Shown here one piece after another: positions 1 to 9,226 of a stretch of 34,911 nt of DNA. The DNA lies in contig JAJYAE010000005.1 in assembly GCA_021779695.1 (NCBI GenBank), positions 1 to 34,911 of the forward strand, in the 5' to 3' direction. Each line of letters opens with the position of its first letter. The first letter of the stretch is position 1. A model generated the notes under the pieces. That model had not been told where the DNA came from and searched no databases. It was given only the letters and a program-made list of their open reading frames with translations. The stretch comes from Acidobacteriota bacterium. Lineage in GTDB: Bacteria > Acidobacteriota > Terriglobia > Terriglobales > Acidobacteriaceae. Made by a program: the position numbers and the translations under genes.

Positions 1-53
1 TGCTGCTTCACTATCCCGATGATCTGCTCTTCCGTAAACCGGCTCTTCTTCAT
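1..53 (-). CDS. IS3-family transposase OrfA, N-terminus (partial)
   Basis: The first 17 codons read MKKSRFTEEQIIGIVKQ, the very conserved N-terminus of the IS3-family OrfA helix-turn-helix protein that binds the element's ends. The start is the ATG at 53, preceded on the minus strand by a GGAGAGG-type ribosome-binding site. The rest of OrfA, and the OrfB integrase expected by programmed frameshift, would lie left of the window. Whether the element is intact cannot be judged here. Confidence 0.85.
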   Translation of the reverse strand, partial: MKKSRFTEEQIIGIVKQ

Positions 54-123
54 CCCCAGTCCTCTCCTTCACATTACGAGAGAACTCCAGTTTTGAATGG
101 CTGAGTTTTCCGGGGGCAGGTCA
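1..123 (-). mobile_element. IS3-family insertion sequence, outer (left) end only
   Basis: This is the terminal part of an insertion sequence that continues to the left of the window. Read on the minus strand it begins at 123 with TGACCTGCCCC, a terminal repeat of the kind found in IS3-family (IS407-like) elements. About 70 bases further in comes the start codon of OrfA at 53. The element lies inside a membrane-protein gene whose reading frame is coherent up to position 124 and changes character at the junction. The target-site duplication cannot be tested because the other end is outside the window. A related terminal repeat occurs at the opposite edge, at 34787. Confidence 0.8.
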
Positions 124-365
124 GGCCAATGCAAGAGGGTGAAGCCCGGCACAGAATGTCCCTGGAACAGCAGAGAGGCGACTTTCGCACCATAGAGCCA
201 TAGAGGATAGTCTTCCATGGGTATGTAGCGAAACAGCCAAATGAGCGCGATCCAGCCAAGCGTCAACCCAGATAAAAATACGGCGATATTGAAATTGTGG
301 CTCGCGCGTGTCTCTGACTGGAAATCTCCGGAAATCGCATGCTCCTTTTTGTGATTGGGCCTCAT
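124..365 (-). pseudogene. Multi-spanning membrane protein gene truncated by the IS insertion
   Basis: From the ATG at 365 this frame encodes about 80 residues of a plausible inner-membrane protein before running into the insertion sequence at 123/124. A GGAAGG ribosome-binding site lies 7 bases upstream of the ATG. A polar N-terminus is followed by a hydrophobic helix at about residues 26-45, then the segment RYIPMEDYPLWLYGAK and a second semi-hydrophobic stretch. After the junction the frame reads IS sequence and then stops. The acidic PMEDYP loop after the first helix resembles large multi-spanning membrane proteins of the glycosyltransferase-39 kind, but this fragment is too short to name. 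It is divergent from the megasynthase gene, so its insertional loss lies directly beside that locus. Confidence 0.6.
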
Positions 366-540
366 CGACAAACCTTCCGAGTCTTTGTGGTCGATCCAAT
401 TGCTTTTGCACAGACATACTCTCCTGCGTTTTAGCCGGCAATCCCACTTAAGTTCTCATTTCAAACCGCAAAATCACCCCATCTTGTGCGCTGCATCACA
501 TCTCGCTGTGATGATCTGTTGCAAGCTAGCGTCACGGCAA

Positions 541-3500
541 ATGGAACCACATGATTCTAGGAACGATGACCTGCTGGACTCTGGTCCTCAGGAGTTTATC
601 GAGAAGCAGGCGACAAAGACGCCGAACGCCCCAGCTGTGAAAACGGGCGTTAGTCTGCTGAACTACAGCGAACTCAACCTGAGAGCTAATCAACTGGCGG
701 GTTTCTTGCGGAAGCGCAAGATAGGGCCCGGATGCATCGTTGGAGTGTACGTTGATCGCTCCATCGAAATGGTTGTTTGCCTCCTCGCGGTCCTCAAAGC
801 AGGTGCGATCTACCTCCCTCTGGATCCCAAATTCCCCAAAGAAAGGCTGGAGTTCATGTTGGAAGACGCCGGGGCATCTCTCCTCCTGGCGCATACGGCA
901 GACATGGATGGGCTCCCCGCGAGTAAAGCCGAGGTTGTTCAACTCCATAGAATCACCGATCAGCTCGACAGCTATCCTGGAGGGAATGCCCCCCCGGTGA
1001 ACAAAACAGGAGATTTAGCCTACATCATCTATACATCGGGATCGACCGGCAAACCCAAAGGGGTGATGATCCCGCGTCGCGCGTTGGTGAACTTTCTGCT
1101 TTCCATGGCAAGGGAACCTGGAATGACTGCCACGGACTGGTTCCTGGCCGTCACCACTATTTCTTTTGACATTTCTTTACTGGAAATGCTCTTGCCGCTT
1201 TGGACTGGGGCATGCATCGTTATAGCGGACCGCGATGAGGCAGCGGACCCGAATGCGCTGAAGAGACTGCTCGACGAAAACAAGATCACCGTCATGCAGG
1301 CCACACCTGCAACCTGGCGGTTGCTGGTCGAAAGCGGCTGGGAAGGGAAACAGGATTTAAAGATTCTTTGCGGGGGCGAGGCGCTCACCACAGATCTTGC
1401 GGAACAACTACTGCCACGCTGCCGCGAAGTATGGAACATGTATGGGCCCACGGAAACCACGATCTGGTCTTCGACAATACGGGTTATTTCCCCGCAGCAA
1501 TTGTCATTAGGGCCGCCGATTATGAACACCGAGTTCTTCGTGGTCGATGAGTGTCTTCAGCCCGTGGAACCTGGAGAAACTGGTGAACTCCTGATCGGAG
1601 GGGAAGGGCTTGCTCACGGATATCTCAAGCGCGAAGACCTGACCGCAGAAAAGTTCATTCCCAATCAATTTTCTTCCAATGCAGGTGACTGCCTCTACCG
1701 AACTGGAGACAGGGTACGCCTTCGTGCTGATGGAACGCTTGAGTTTTTGGGCCGACTGGACAATCAAATCAAGTTGAATGGGTTTCGCATTGAGCTGGGT
1801 GAGATCGAGAGCGTGCTGGCAAAGGTTCAGGGAGTTCGCCAGGCTGCAGCCATTTTGCGAGCGGACCACCCCGGCAACAGTCGAATCGTCGCCTACTATA
1901 CGGGCGATCCGAAACTGAGCGCCGAAGCTATGCTGCAAGAATTGCGGCTCAGTCTGCCCGAATACATGATTCCTTCGGCGATTGTCTGGATGAGCGAATT
2001 TCCGCAGACCCCGAATGCGAAGCTTGATCGTAAGGCGCTTCCGGCGCCATCGCGGCAACGTCCTGCTCTCACACAACAATATATCGCCCCGTCTACTCCC
2101 CTGGAAAAGCAAATGGCTGCCCTATGGGCGGAGATCCTGAAGATCGACCAGGTCGGAGCTGACGATAGCTTCTTTGACCTGGGCGGGAACTCGCTTGCAG
2201 TCGTCCGCATGACGAATGCCTATCGCAGCCGGTATGGGCACGAGATTCCGCTTGTAAAGGCCTTTCAGTACCCGAGGCTTGGAGCTCTCTGCCAGTTTCT
2301 TGGCACACATACGGACGATTCTCCTGCGGTCGCCATCGCGGAGCAGCGGGCGGCAAAGCGGCGCGAAACCAGATCTTCTGGTGAGACACACCGGGAGAGC
2401 GTCGCGATTATCGGGATGATGGGCAGATTTCCGGGTGCGGAAAATCTTGACCAGTTGTGGAGAAATCTGTGCGAAGGCCGGGAATCCATCTCGTTCTTCG
2501 CTCCTGAAGAGATCGGCCCTGGTCTAGATGAGCGCTTGCGTACCGATCCTGACTACGTCCGCGCCCGGGGCATCATCGATGGCGCCGAGTATTTTGATGC
2601 CGGTTTCTTTGGAGTCAGCCCCCTGGAAGCCAAGGTCATGGACCCGCAGCAACGCGTGTTTCTTGAACTCACTTACCATGTGCTGGAAAATGCGGGCTAT
2701 GATCCGAGCCGCTTCAAGGGTCTGATCGGCATCTGGGCTGGCATCGGGGACAATCACTACTACACGACGAACCTTTTGACGCGTCCCGATCTTCTTTCCA
2801 TGGCCGGAAAGCTGGCTGTCGAATACGGAAACGAGAAGGACTACATTGCCCTGCGGACGGCCTATCTCCTGGACCTGCGCGGACCGGCAATCAGTTTAAA
2901 CACCGCTTGCTCGACCACGCTCGTTGCGGTCGATCATGCATACCGCGCTCTGCTCGATTATGAGTGCGACCTGGCCCTTGCAGGCGGCGTGGATATCGGC
3001 GTACCGCAAAGGAGCGGGTTTCACTACACAGAAGGTGGAACGTTCGCTCGCGACGGACATTGCCGCCCATTTGACGCTGCGGCCACCGGCACCATGTTCT
3101 GCGACGGTGCGGGCATTGTCGTTCTGAAGCGGCTCTCAGAAGCCATGCGGGACCATGACACGATCTATGCAGTACTTATTGGCTCCGGAAAGAACAATAA
3201 CGGAGCGCGTCCTGCGTCATTCCTTGCGCCGAGTATCGAAGGACAGGAAGAGGTGATCGCGCTCGCTCAGGCGCATGCCAACGTCGACGTCGAGACAATT
3301 GGATACATAGAGGCACATGGTACCGGGACACCGATTGGCGACCCTATCGAGATTCAAGCACTCACCAGGGTATTCGAGAAGAGAACAAATAGAAGAAATT
3401 TCTGCTTTGTAGGATCGATCAAGGGAAATATCGGGCATCCGACCAATGCTGCAGGAATAGCTGGTTTGATCAAAGCAGCGATGGTTTTAGATCGAGAGCA

Positions 3501-6500
3501 GATTCCCGCGACGCTCCATTATAAGCAGCCAAATCCCAAGATTGATTTCACCAATAGTCCGTTCGTTATGGCAGATCGTCTGATTCCCTTCCCCCGCACG
3601 GAAAAGCCAAGGCGAACTGCGGTCAGCTCCTTCGGATTTGGCGGAACGAATGCCCACGTGATTCTGGAAGAAGCGCCGGCACCATGGCCGGGAAGCGCAT
3701 CAAGGCCGGTTCAGTTTTTGCCAGTCTCGGCCAGAAATTCGCTCGCCCTGGAAGCGTACTCCGGTTTGTTTGCAAAGCATTTTGAGAGCTTGGACCCAGA
3801 TGATTTCGCCGATGCGGCATACACGCTGCAGACCGGAAGAAAACAAATAGAAATGCGGCGCTACGTCGTGGCCGAAACCCCGAAGGAAGCGGCCAGATTG
3901 ATGCGCAATCCGGACCCTATGCACTGCGGCAGCAAACGCTGCCAGCAGCGCGATCCACCCATCGTGTTCCTTTTCGGAGGACAGGGTACGCAGTACGTCA
4001 ATATGGGGCAGAATCTTTACCGCGATGAGCCATTGTTCCGCGCCGTCGTGGATGACTGCTGCGAGATTGTAAAGCCGCACCTCGGTCGTGATCTCCGTGA
4101 GATCCTCTATCCACAGAGCGAAGGTCACGAAACTGCGCAAGCTTCGCTGCAGAATACGTTCTACACGCAGCCATCGATTTACATCATCGAGTATGCACTC
4201 GCTCGCTTTTGGCAATCGCTGGGGATTACACCCGCCCTGATGGCAGGGCACAGCATAGGTGAGTTCGTCGCTGCAACACTGGCCGGCGTCTGGAGTCTTG
4301 AAGATGCGCTGCGCATCGTCGCGCGAAGAGGGCAACTCATGCAGGATCTGCCTCGCGGGACCATGATGGCTGTCAGAGCAGTTGCCGACAAAGTCACCGC
4401 ACTTCTTCCGCCGTCCGTATCCCTGGCTGCGAATAATTCCCCTTCACTCTGTGTCGTCTCCGGCCCGGAGACTGACGTCGACGGATTACGCATCCAACTC
4501 GAAGCCGAGCATATCGTATGCCGTCCCTTACATACCTCGCATGCCTTCCATTCCGCGATGATGGAGCCCATGTTGGAGCCCCTTCTTGCAGAAGTCCAGA
4601 AGGTAAAGCTGCGTGCACCATCCATGCCGTTCGTCTCCACTGTCACTGGACGCTTGATCACCGCAACAGAGACCACAGATCCTACGTACTGGGCCCGGCA
4701 TGCACGCCTGACCGTAGAGTTCTCAAAAGCGGTGACGACTATGAAGGAATTGGGCCATGACCTGTTTCTCGAGTGCGGCCCGCGGTCCACCCTGTGCTCT
4801 CTGGTTCTGCAACATTTCAACGCCACGACTTCATGTACCGCAATCCCGACTTTGGCGCAAACTCATGAAGACAACCGCGAATGGATTTCAGTGCTATCAG
4901 CGCTTGGATCCCTCTGGATGAACGGCGTATCCATCGACTGGGATGGGTTCTATGCCAACGAAGATCGCAGGCGCATCCCACTTCCGATCTATCCCTTTGA
5001 GCGGCAGAAGCATTGGGTTGATCCCGCCGGTGTGAACCCTTCCGTACTGTCTGAAAAGGCATCTGCATCATCTGTTGACAGATCCATCGCAGATGGAGAT
5101 GACCAAAGGGTCCAGGCGTCTGCGGCGCTTGCGGGTTCGGAGAGTCAAGAAGCTCCACTCATCGCAAAGTTGCTGGACATTCTCGTTCCGATCTCCGGGC
5201 GTGAAAGATTGGAGATCGCCACATCGTCCACATTTCTCGAGCAGGGGTTTGATTCACTCTCCCTCGCCCAGGTGTCGGTGGCAATCGAGCGCGAATTTGG
5301 AGAAAAGATCGGATTCAACAAGCTGATGAATCAGCTGCCGAGCGTCGAAGCTGTGGCGGCGCACCTGGGGAAAATTCTCCAAGTTGAATCCTCTGCTCCA
5401 ATTTTGGATGAGTTTGCTCAGCCCGAATTGCGCACGCAGCCTCATCCGGCCATGCCATCCGGGGAAGAAAAGACTCATACAGAACTGGCCCGAATCAAGG
5501 AGACACTTGATGAGCAAGGTCATTTGCTGACACAAATCACAGAGGCTCTGGAAAAAATAGGCGCTTGGCCAGAGGGAATAGGCGTTCATCGGCCCATCGA
5601 AGCAGCGACGTTTGCGAGCATAAAGTCAGCCCCAGCAACGGCTCCACAAAAGGGAATCTTCTTTTCATCGAGGCTTTCGGAACACCTCTCGTCGTCCTAT
5701 AACGAGTCCGTGACAATCCGCATCAAAGGAACCATCTCTGTATCAAAGATCAAGAGCTCAATCAATCGGCTGATTGAACGGCACGACGCTCTCCGAGCTT
5801 ACTTCAATGAAGCTGGATCCGTCATGTCTATCCGGCCGACCATGAAGTTGGATGTGCAGGTACGTGACCTTTCGAGCACTGCCAATGGACTGAAAAAGCA
5901 GGCCGCAGTAGAGCAATATGCAGTTGAAGAGTGCGCCATCCCCTTTGTTCTACCTGACGGTGCGCTTTTCCGTAGCTTGATCCTTGTGCTCGATCAGGAT
6001 GCTGCGGCCGTCATTCTCACAGCTCACCACGTCATCTGCGACGGCTGGTCTCTCGATGTGTTGATCCAGGAGTTCAGCGCTCTCTACTCGGAGGAGATTT
6101 CTGGTTCAGCATTGCTGAAGGAACCTCGCTTCAGCGTTGTGGACTATGCCACTTTGGTCGCGCAGCGCGAGCAGGGCCCTGAATTCGAGGCTGCGAAGAC
6201 ATACTGGCGCAACAAGTTCGCTGACGGATTTCCTGCGCTGGAGCTACCGACAGACTTCTTGAGGCCCCCATTCCACGAACACTCCGCTAAGCGCATTCAT
6301 CGTGTCATCGGAACAGATATCGTCGATCGGCTACGGGAGGGGGCGGCCAAACAGGGGTGTAGTCTCTTCGCCGCGACCGTATCTGCTCTTTCGATCCTCT
6401 TTGCCCGAATCTCCAAGCAACCGCGATTCGTACTTGCACTGTCGATGGCGGAACAGCCGGTTCTCGGGCAGCTCGATCTTGTGGGGCACTGCGTCAGCCT

Positions 6501-8199
6501 CATGCCATTTCTCGCAGATCTGCAACCCAGTGAGGACCTCAGCGGATTTTTGAAGCGCGTGCAACGACAATTGGCCGACGATCAGGAGCATCTCTCGTTT
6601 ACGACCATCCACCTTCTGGAAGACCTGGTTTGCGCCAATTCAGCTCAAGGCTCGCTCCTGCCAGTAGGCCTGACAAGCATACGAAAGTTCCGGCCGGATG
6701 AACTGGAGCAGCGGGGTTTTGAACTCGATTATTTTGCCAATCCGAAGAGCTTCGAATCATTCGAATGTTATTTTGCTGCGATGGAATCGCCCCTTGGACT
6801 GGATCTCCGTTGCCACTTCAATATCAAGTTGTTCAAAGATGCAACGGTTGAATACTGGCTGGACGAATTCGAAGCGATTCTTGTAAAGATGATTTCCAAT
6901 CCGAATCAGAATGTTTTTGAGATTGCATTGCTCAATCAGCCCCAGGCAACGAGTCAGGACGGGGTGCAACGTGAAAGCTCTTTGAGAACCAAGGAGAGCG
7001 CTTCGCTTCCTCACTCGAAGGAAGTAGTTCCTTTCGATATGGTGACTCCATCCCGCAATGACAATTCGCCAGATGGACAAAGGGATCTGCTTACCATAAG
7101 ACTCGTAGACCTCTGGCGTCGTGTGCTGAACCGCCAGTCTGCCTCTGCAAGCGACAACTTCTTTGAGCTGGGCGGGCATTCTCTCAAGGCGGCTCAACTG
7201 TTTGCGCTGATCGAGCGCGAACTCGACATCGTTGCGCCTCTGGCCTCGCTATATGAGGCGCCCACGCCGCGCCAGTTGGCTTCTGTATTGGCGAATGGCG
7301 TCCATCAGGAGAACTGGCGGTCCCTGGTACCAATCCAAACCTCAGGGAATCACCCACCGCTCTTCTTAGTTCATGGCGCGGAAGGCAACGTCCTCCTCTA
7401 TCGAACTTTGGCTGCCCATCTGGGCAGCGCGCAGCCAGTGTATGGTCTACAGTCGGCAGGACTGGATGGCGAATCGGCTATCGACGGGAATTTCGAACGC
7501 GTGGCGATGCAGTATATACGTGAGATCAGACAGGTTCAATTGAAAGGACCCTATTTCTTAGGCGGCTACTGCCTTGGTGGGACTCTTGCCATGGAAATGG
7601 CGCGGCAACTCATCGATGCAGGCGAGCAGGTTGGCTTGCTGGCGATGATTGAGAACTTTAACATCCGCTCCGTTCGATGGCCACTCCCATGGCATGTCCG
7701 AGCGGTCAACCGCTTGGTGTTGAATCCATGTTTTCATCTCCGGAATCTCCTGGCGGCAGAGGGAACGGACAAGATTCGATTTCTGAAAGCAAAATTCCGC
7801 GTGGAATTCAGCCGCTTGCAGGTTGAAGCACAGGTGATCCATGCGCGCATGCGTCGTGCTTTGCATTTAGCTCCAACCGGAAGGTACCACCACCTTCGGG
7901 TCGCTCGTGCATATGAGGCTGCGCTCGCTCAGCACAACATCCACCCCTATCCGGGGAAGATCACTCTCTTCATGTCGAAATTGCGCCTGATGGGCATGAC
8001 TGACCCCATGGGCGGTTGGGATGGAATAGCAGAGGCTGGAGTCCAGCTCCACTCACTTCCCTTTGCGCCGAAGGGAAGCCTGACAGAGCCGTACGTCCGC
8101 CAATTGGCTCAGATGCTGCGAGCCTGCATCGACGAAGCGACGGTGAACCAAGACAGAACCTCCAAATCGAACGTCATGGTGATGTCCAACTCAGAATAG
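541..8199 (+). CDS. Hybrid NRPS-PKS megasynthase, A-PCP-KS-AT-ACP-C-PCP-TE
   Basis: This 2552-residue assembly-line enzyme builds an amino-acid/polyketide product on phosphopantetheine arms. Domains in order: adenylation about 15-510 (TSGSTGKPKG near 166, NMYGPTETT near 299-307, K494); PCP with GGNSL and Ser551; ketosynthase about 619-1045 (Cys790 in TACST, His926 in EAHGTGT, His966 in KGNIGH); acyltransferase about 1140-1450 (Ser1238 in GHSIG, HAFH at 1334-1337, the malonyl-type motif); ACP with Ser1572; a coiled-coil-like linker near 1650-1680; condensation about 1700-2120 (HHVICDG, His1830, Asp1834); PCP with GGHSL and Ser2214; thioesterase about 2260-2530 (Cys2344 in GGYCLGG). The A-domain pocket reads DILQLGMIWK, which I recognise as a glycine-type code. 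There is no KR, DH, ER or MT, no starter C domain, and no A domain for the last PCP. The frame is open back to 355, but that stretch overlaps the opposing membrane gene and shows no A-domain sequence, so I chose the ATG at 541. Base use at third positions is more mixed than in the 12-25 kb core. Confidence 0.95.
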   Translation: MEPHDSRNDDLLDSGPQEFIEKQATKTPNAPAVKTGVSLLNYSELNLRANQLAGFLRKRKIGPGCIVGVYVDRSIEMVVCLLAVLKAGAIYLPLDPKFPKERLEFMLEDAGASLLLAHTADMDGLPASKAEVVQLHRITDQLDSYPGGNAPPVNKTGDLAYIIYTSGSTGKPKGVMIPRRALVNFLLSMAREPGMTATDWFLAVTTISFDISLLEMLLPLWTGACIVIADRDEAADPNALKRLLDENKITVMQATPATWRLLVESGWEGKQDLKILCGGEALTTDLAEQLLPRCREVWNMYGPTETTIWSSTIRVISPQQLSLGPPIMNTEFFVVDECLQPVEPGETGELLIGGEGLAHGYLKREDLTAEKFIPNQFSSNAGDCLYRTGDRVRLRADGTLEFLGRLDNQIKLNGFRIELGEIESVLAKVQGVRQAAAILRADHPGNSRIVAYYTGDPKLSAEAMLQELRLSLPEYMIPSAIVWMSEFPQTPNAKLDRKALPAPSRQRPALTQQYIAPSTPLEKQMAALWAEILKIDQVGADDSFFDLGGNSLAVVRMTNAYRSRYGHEIPLVKAFQYPRLGALCQFLGTHTDDSPAVAIAEQRAAKRRETRSSGETHRESVAIIGMMGRFPGAENLDQLWRNLCEGRESISFFAPEEIGPGLDERLRTDPDYVRARGIIDGAEYFDAGFFGVSPLEAKVMDPQQRVFLELTYHVLENAGYDPSRFKGLIGIWAGIGDNHYYTTNLLTRPDLLSMAGKLAVEYGNEKDYIALRTAYLLDLRGPAISLNTACSTTLVAVDHAYRALLDYECDLALAGGVDIGVPQRSGFHYTEGGTFARDGHCRPFDAAATGTMFCDGAGIVVLKRLSEAMRDHDTIYAVLIGSGKNNNGARPASFLAPSIEGQEEVIALAQAHANVDVETIGYIEAHGTGTPIGDPIEIQALTRVFEKRTNRRNFCFVGSIKGNIGHPTNAAGIAGLIKAAMVLDREQIPATLHYKQPNPKIDFTNSPFVMADRLIPFPRTEKPRRTAVSSFGFGGTNAHVILEEAPAPWPGSASRPVQFLPVSARNSLALEAYSGLFAKHFESLDPDDFADAAYTLQTGRKQIEMRRYVVAETPKEAARLMRNPDPMHCGSKRCQQRDPPIVFLFGGQGTQYVNMGQNLYRDEPLFRAVVDDCCEIVKPHLGRDLREILYPQSEGHETAQASLQNTFYTQPSIYIIEYALARFWQSLGITPALMAGHSIGEFVAATLAGVWSLEDALRIVARRGQLMQDLPRGTMMAVRAVADKVTALLPPSVSLAANNSPSLCVVSGPETDVDGLRIQLEAEHIVCRPLHTSHAFHSAMMEPMLEPLLAEVQKVKLRAPSMPFVSTVTGRLITATETTDPTYWARHARLTVEFSKAVTTMKELGHDLFLECGPRSTLCSLVLQHFNATTSCTAIPTLAQTHEDNREWISVLSALGSLWMNGVSIDWDGFYANEDRRRIPLPIYPFERQKHWVDPAGVNPSVLSEKASASSVDRSIADGDDQRVQASAALAGSESQEAPLIAKLLDILVPISGRERLEIATSSTFLEQGFDSLSLAQVSVAIEREFGEKIGFNKLMNQLPSVEAVAAHLGKILQVESSAPILDEFAQPELRTQPHPAMPSGEEKTHTELARIKETLDEQGHLLTQITEALEKIGAWPEGIGVHRPIEAATFASIKSAPATAPQKGIFFSSRLSEHLSSSYNESVTIRIKGTISVSKIKSSINRLIERHDALRAYFNEAGSVMSIRPTMKLDVQVRDLSSTANGLKKQAAVEQYAVEECAIPFVLPDGALFRSLILVLDQDAAAVILTAHHVICDGWSLDVLIQEFSALYSEEISGSALLKEPRFSVVDYATLVAQREQGPEFEAAKTYWRNKFADGFPALELPTDFLRPPFHEHSAKRIHRVIGTDIVDRLREGAAKQGCSLFAATVSALSILFARISKQPRFVLALSMAEQPVLGQLDLVGHCVSLMPFLADLQPSEDLSGFLKRVQRQLADDQEHLSFTTIHLLEDLVCANSAQGSLLPVGLTSIRKFRPDELEQRGFELDYFANPKSFESFECYFAAMESPLGLDLRCHFNIKLFKDATVEYWLDEFEAILVKMISNPNQNVFEIALLNQPQATSQDGVQRESSLRTKESASLPHSKEVVPFDMVTPSRNDNSPDGQRDLLTIRLVDLWRRVLNRQSASASDNFFELGGHSLKAAQLFALIERELDIVAPLASLYEAPTPRQLASVLANGVHQENWRSLVPIQTSGNHPPLFLVHGAEGNVLLYRTLAAHLGSAQPVYGLQSAGLDGESAIDGNFERVAMQYIREIRQVQLKGPYFLGGYCLGGTLAMEMARQLIDAGEQVGLLAMIENFNIRSVRWPLPWHVRAVNRLVLNPCFHLRNLLAAEGTDKIRFLKAKFRVEFSRLQVEAQVIHARMRRALHLAPTGRYHHLRVARAYEAALAQHNIHPYPGKITLFMSKLRLMGMTDPMGGWDGIAEAGVQLHSLPFAPKGSLTEPYVRQLAQMLRACIDEATVNQDRTSKSNVMVMSNSE

Positions 8200-8377
8200 C
8201 GGAACATTGACACACATCTCCCTGCTCCCTTCGAGAGAAGACTTGAAGAACTCCGCTTCTCTTGCCTCCTCCGTTCCGGGTTCCTTCACAGATCGAATCG
8301 CATGGCGTGAATCAGAGTAAATGGGCCTTGAGCTCTTCGCGTTCCTGGGGTAACACTGCTAGAAAGCAGAGGTCCTG

Positions 8378-9226
8378 ATGCAGAAGCAAGAAGATTCCAT
8401 TGGACCAGCGTCGTCCGTCCGCATCGGTCTTCAGCTCTGGTGCGCACATTCAGCCGATCTTCTCGATCCTCGGATTGAACAAGCTTGCGCAGCGGTGCTG
8501 AGTGATGACGAGCGCGATCGAGCATCACGTTTTCGCTTTGACCGGCACAGGTTAGAGTACATTGCAGCGCACGCACTCGTGAGGAATGCTCTGGCGCATC
8601 ACCGCTCACTGCCGCCCGAGGCGTGGCGGTTTTGCGTCAACAAGCATGGAAAGCCCTCCCCGGAATCTGCGTGTGACCTGCAATTCAACCTGTCGACTTG
8701 CGAGCAACTCGTCGTATGCCTTGTGGCTCAAGGACGAGACGTCGGTGTGGACGCAGAGCCGTTGACGCGCGGGGAAGAGATCGCGAGGCAGAAGGCAGAT
8801 TTCTTTTCACCTGCGGAGCGAGAGCAGTTGGATCAACTCTATGGCGCGGCGCAACTCGACCGAGCGGTTTCTCTGTGGGTTCTGAAGGAAGCTTATACAA
8901 AAGCTCGCGGACTTGGACTCACACTGCCGTTGCAAAAAATGACGTTTCTCTATGGAGACAAGGAGGGTATCCGCCTGAATACGGAACCTGAGATCGGCAA
9001 TGACTCCTCGATGTGGCGCTTCACCCTGGTGGATCACGCAGAGCATCGCATCGCTGTAGTGACTTCCGTCTTTTCGGGTATTTTAGAAAATGACGAACGC
9101 CGGGTTGAATCTTTGGAGTTGACCGTCTGTGAAGCTCGTCCTCCTTTGAACGATCCGGTGCGCATCGGTCAGCCAAGCACAGAGTGGTTTCCAAGAGCGT
9201 ATGGTGGCTCGGGAAACCTGCTGTGA
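8378..9226 (+). CDS. Sfp-type 4'-phosphopantetheinyl transferase
   Basis: This 282-residue enzyme transfers phosphopantetheine from CoA to the conserved serine of carrier domains, converting apo to holo carriers. The Sfp signature is present: VGVDAE at 122-127 (the Mg-binding Asp/Glu pair) and WVLKEAYTKARG from Trp167 (catalytic Glu171 and Lys175). The N-terminal half has the KHGKP motif that binds CoA. Length over 220 residues and this layout place it in the Sfp/Gsp secondary-metabolism class rather than the short AcpS class. It lies 178 bases downstream of the megasynthase on the same strand. It is therefore probably the dedicated activator of that enzyme's three carrier domains, though it could also serve other carriers. 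The ATG at 8378 has a purine-rich GCAGAGGT site just upstream. Confidence 0.95.
   Translation: MQKQEDSIGPASSVRIGLQLWCAHSADLLDPRIEQACAAVLSDDERDRASRFRFDRHRLEYIAAHALVRNALAHHRSLPPEAWRFCVNKHGKPSPESACDLQFNLSTCEQLVVCLVAQGRDVGVDAEPLTRGEEIARQKADFFSPAEREQLDQLYGAAQLDRAVSLWVLKEAYTKARGLGLTLPLQKMTFLYGDKEGIRLNTEPEIGNDSSMWRFTLVDHAEHRIAVVTSVFSGILENDERRVESLELTVCEARPPLNDPVRIGQPSTEWFPRAYGGSGNLL

Noticed and set aside
355..540. N-terminal extension of 62 codons on the megasynthase frame
   Set aside because: It lies over the start of the opposing membrane-protein gene, shows no adenylation-domain sequence, and the ATG at 541 leaves a normal distance to the first A-domain motif.
541..9226. Siderophore locus
   Set aside because: There is no salicylate/DHB, cyclisation domain or TonB-receptor gene with it, and the A-domain pocket looks like a glycine type; the TonB-like gene nearby is convergent and has its own unusual architecture.
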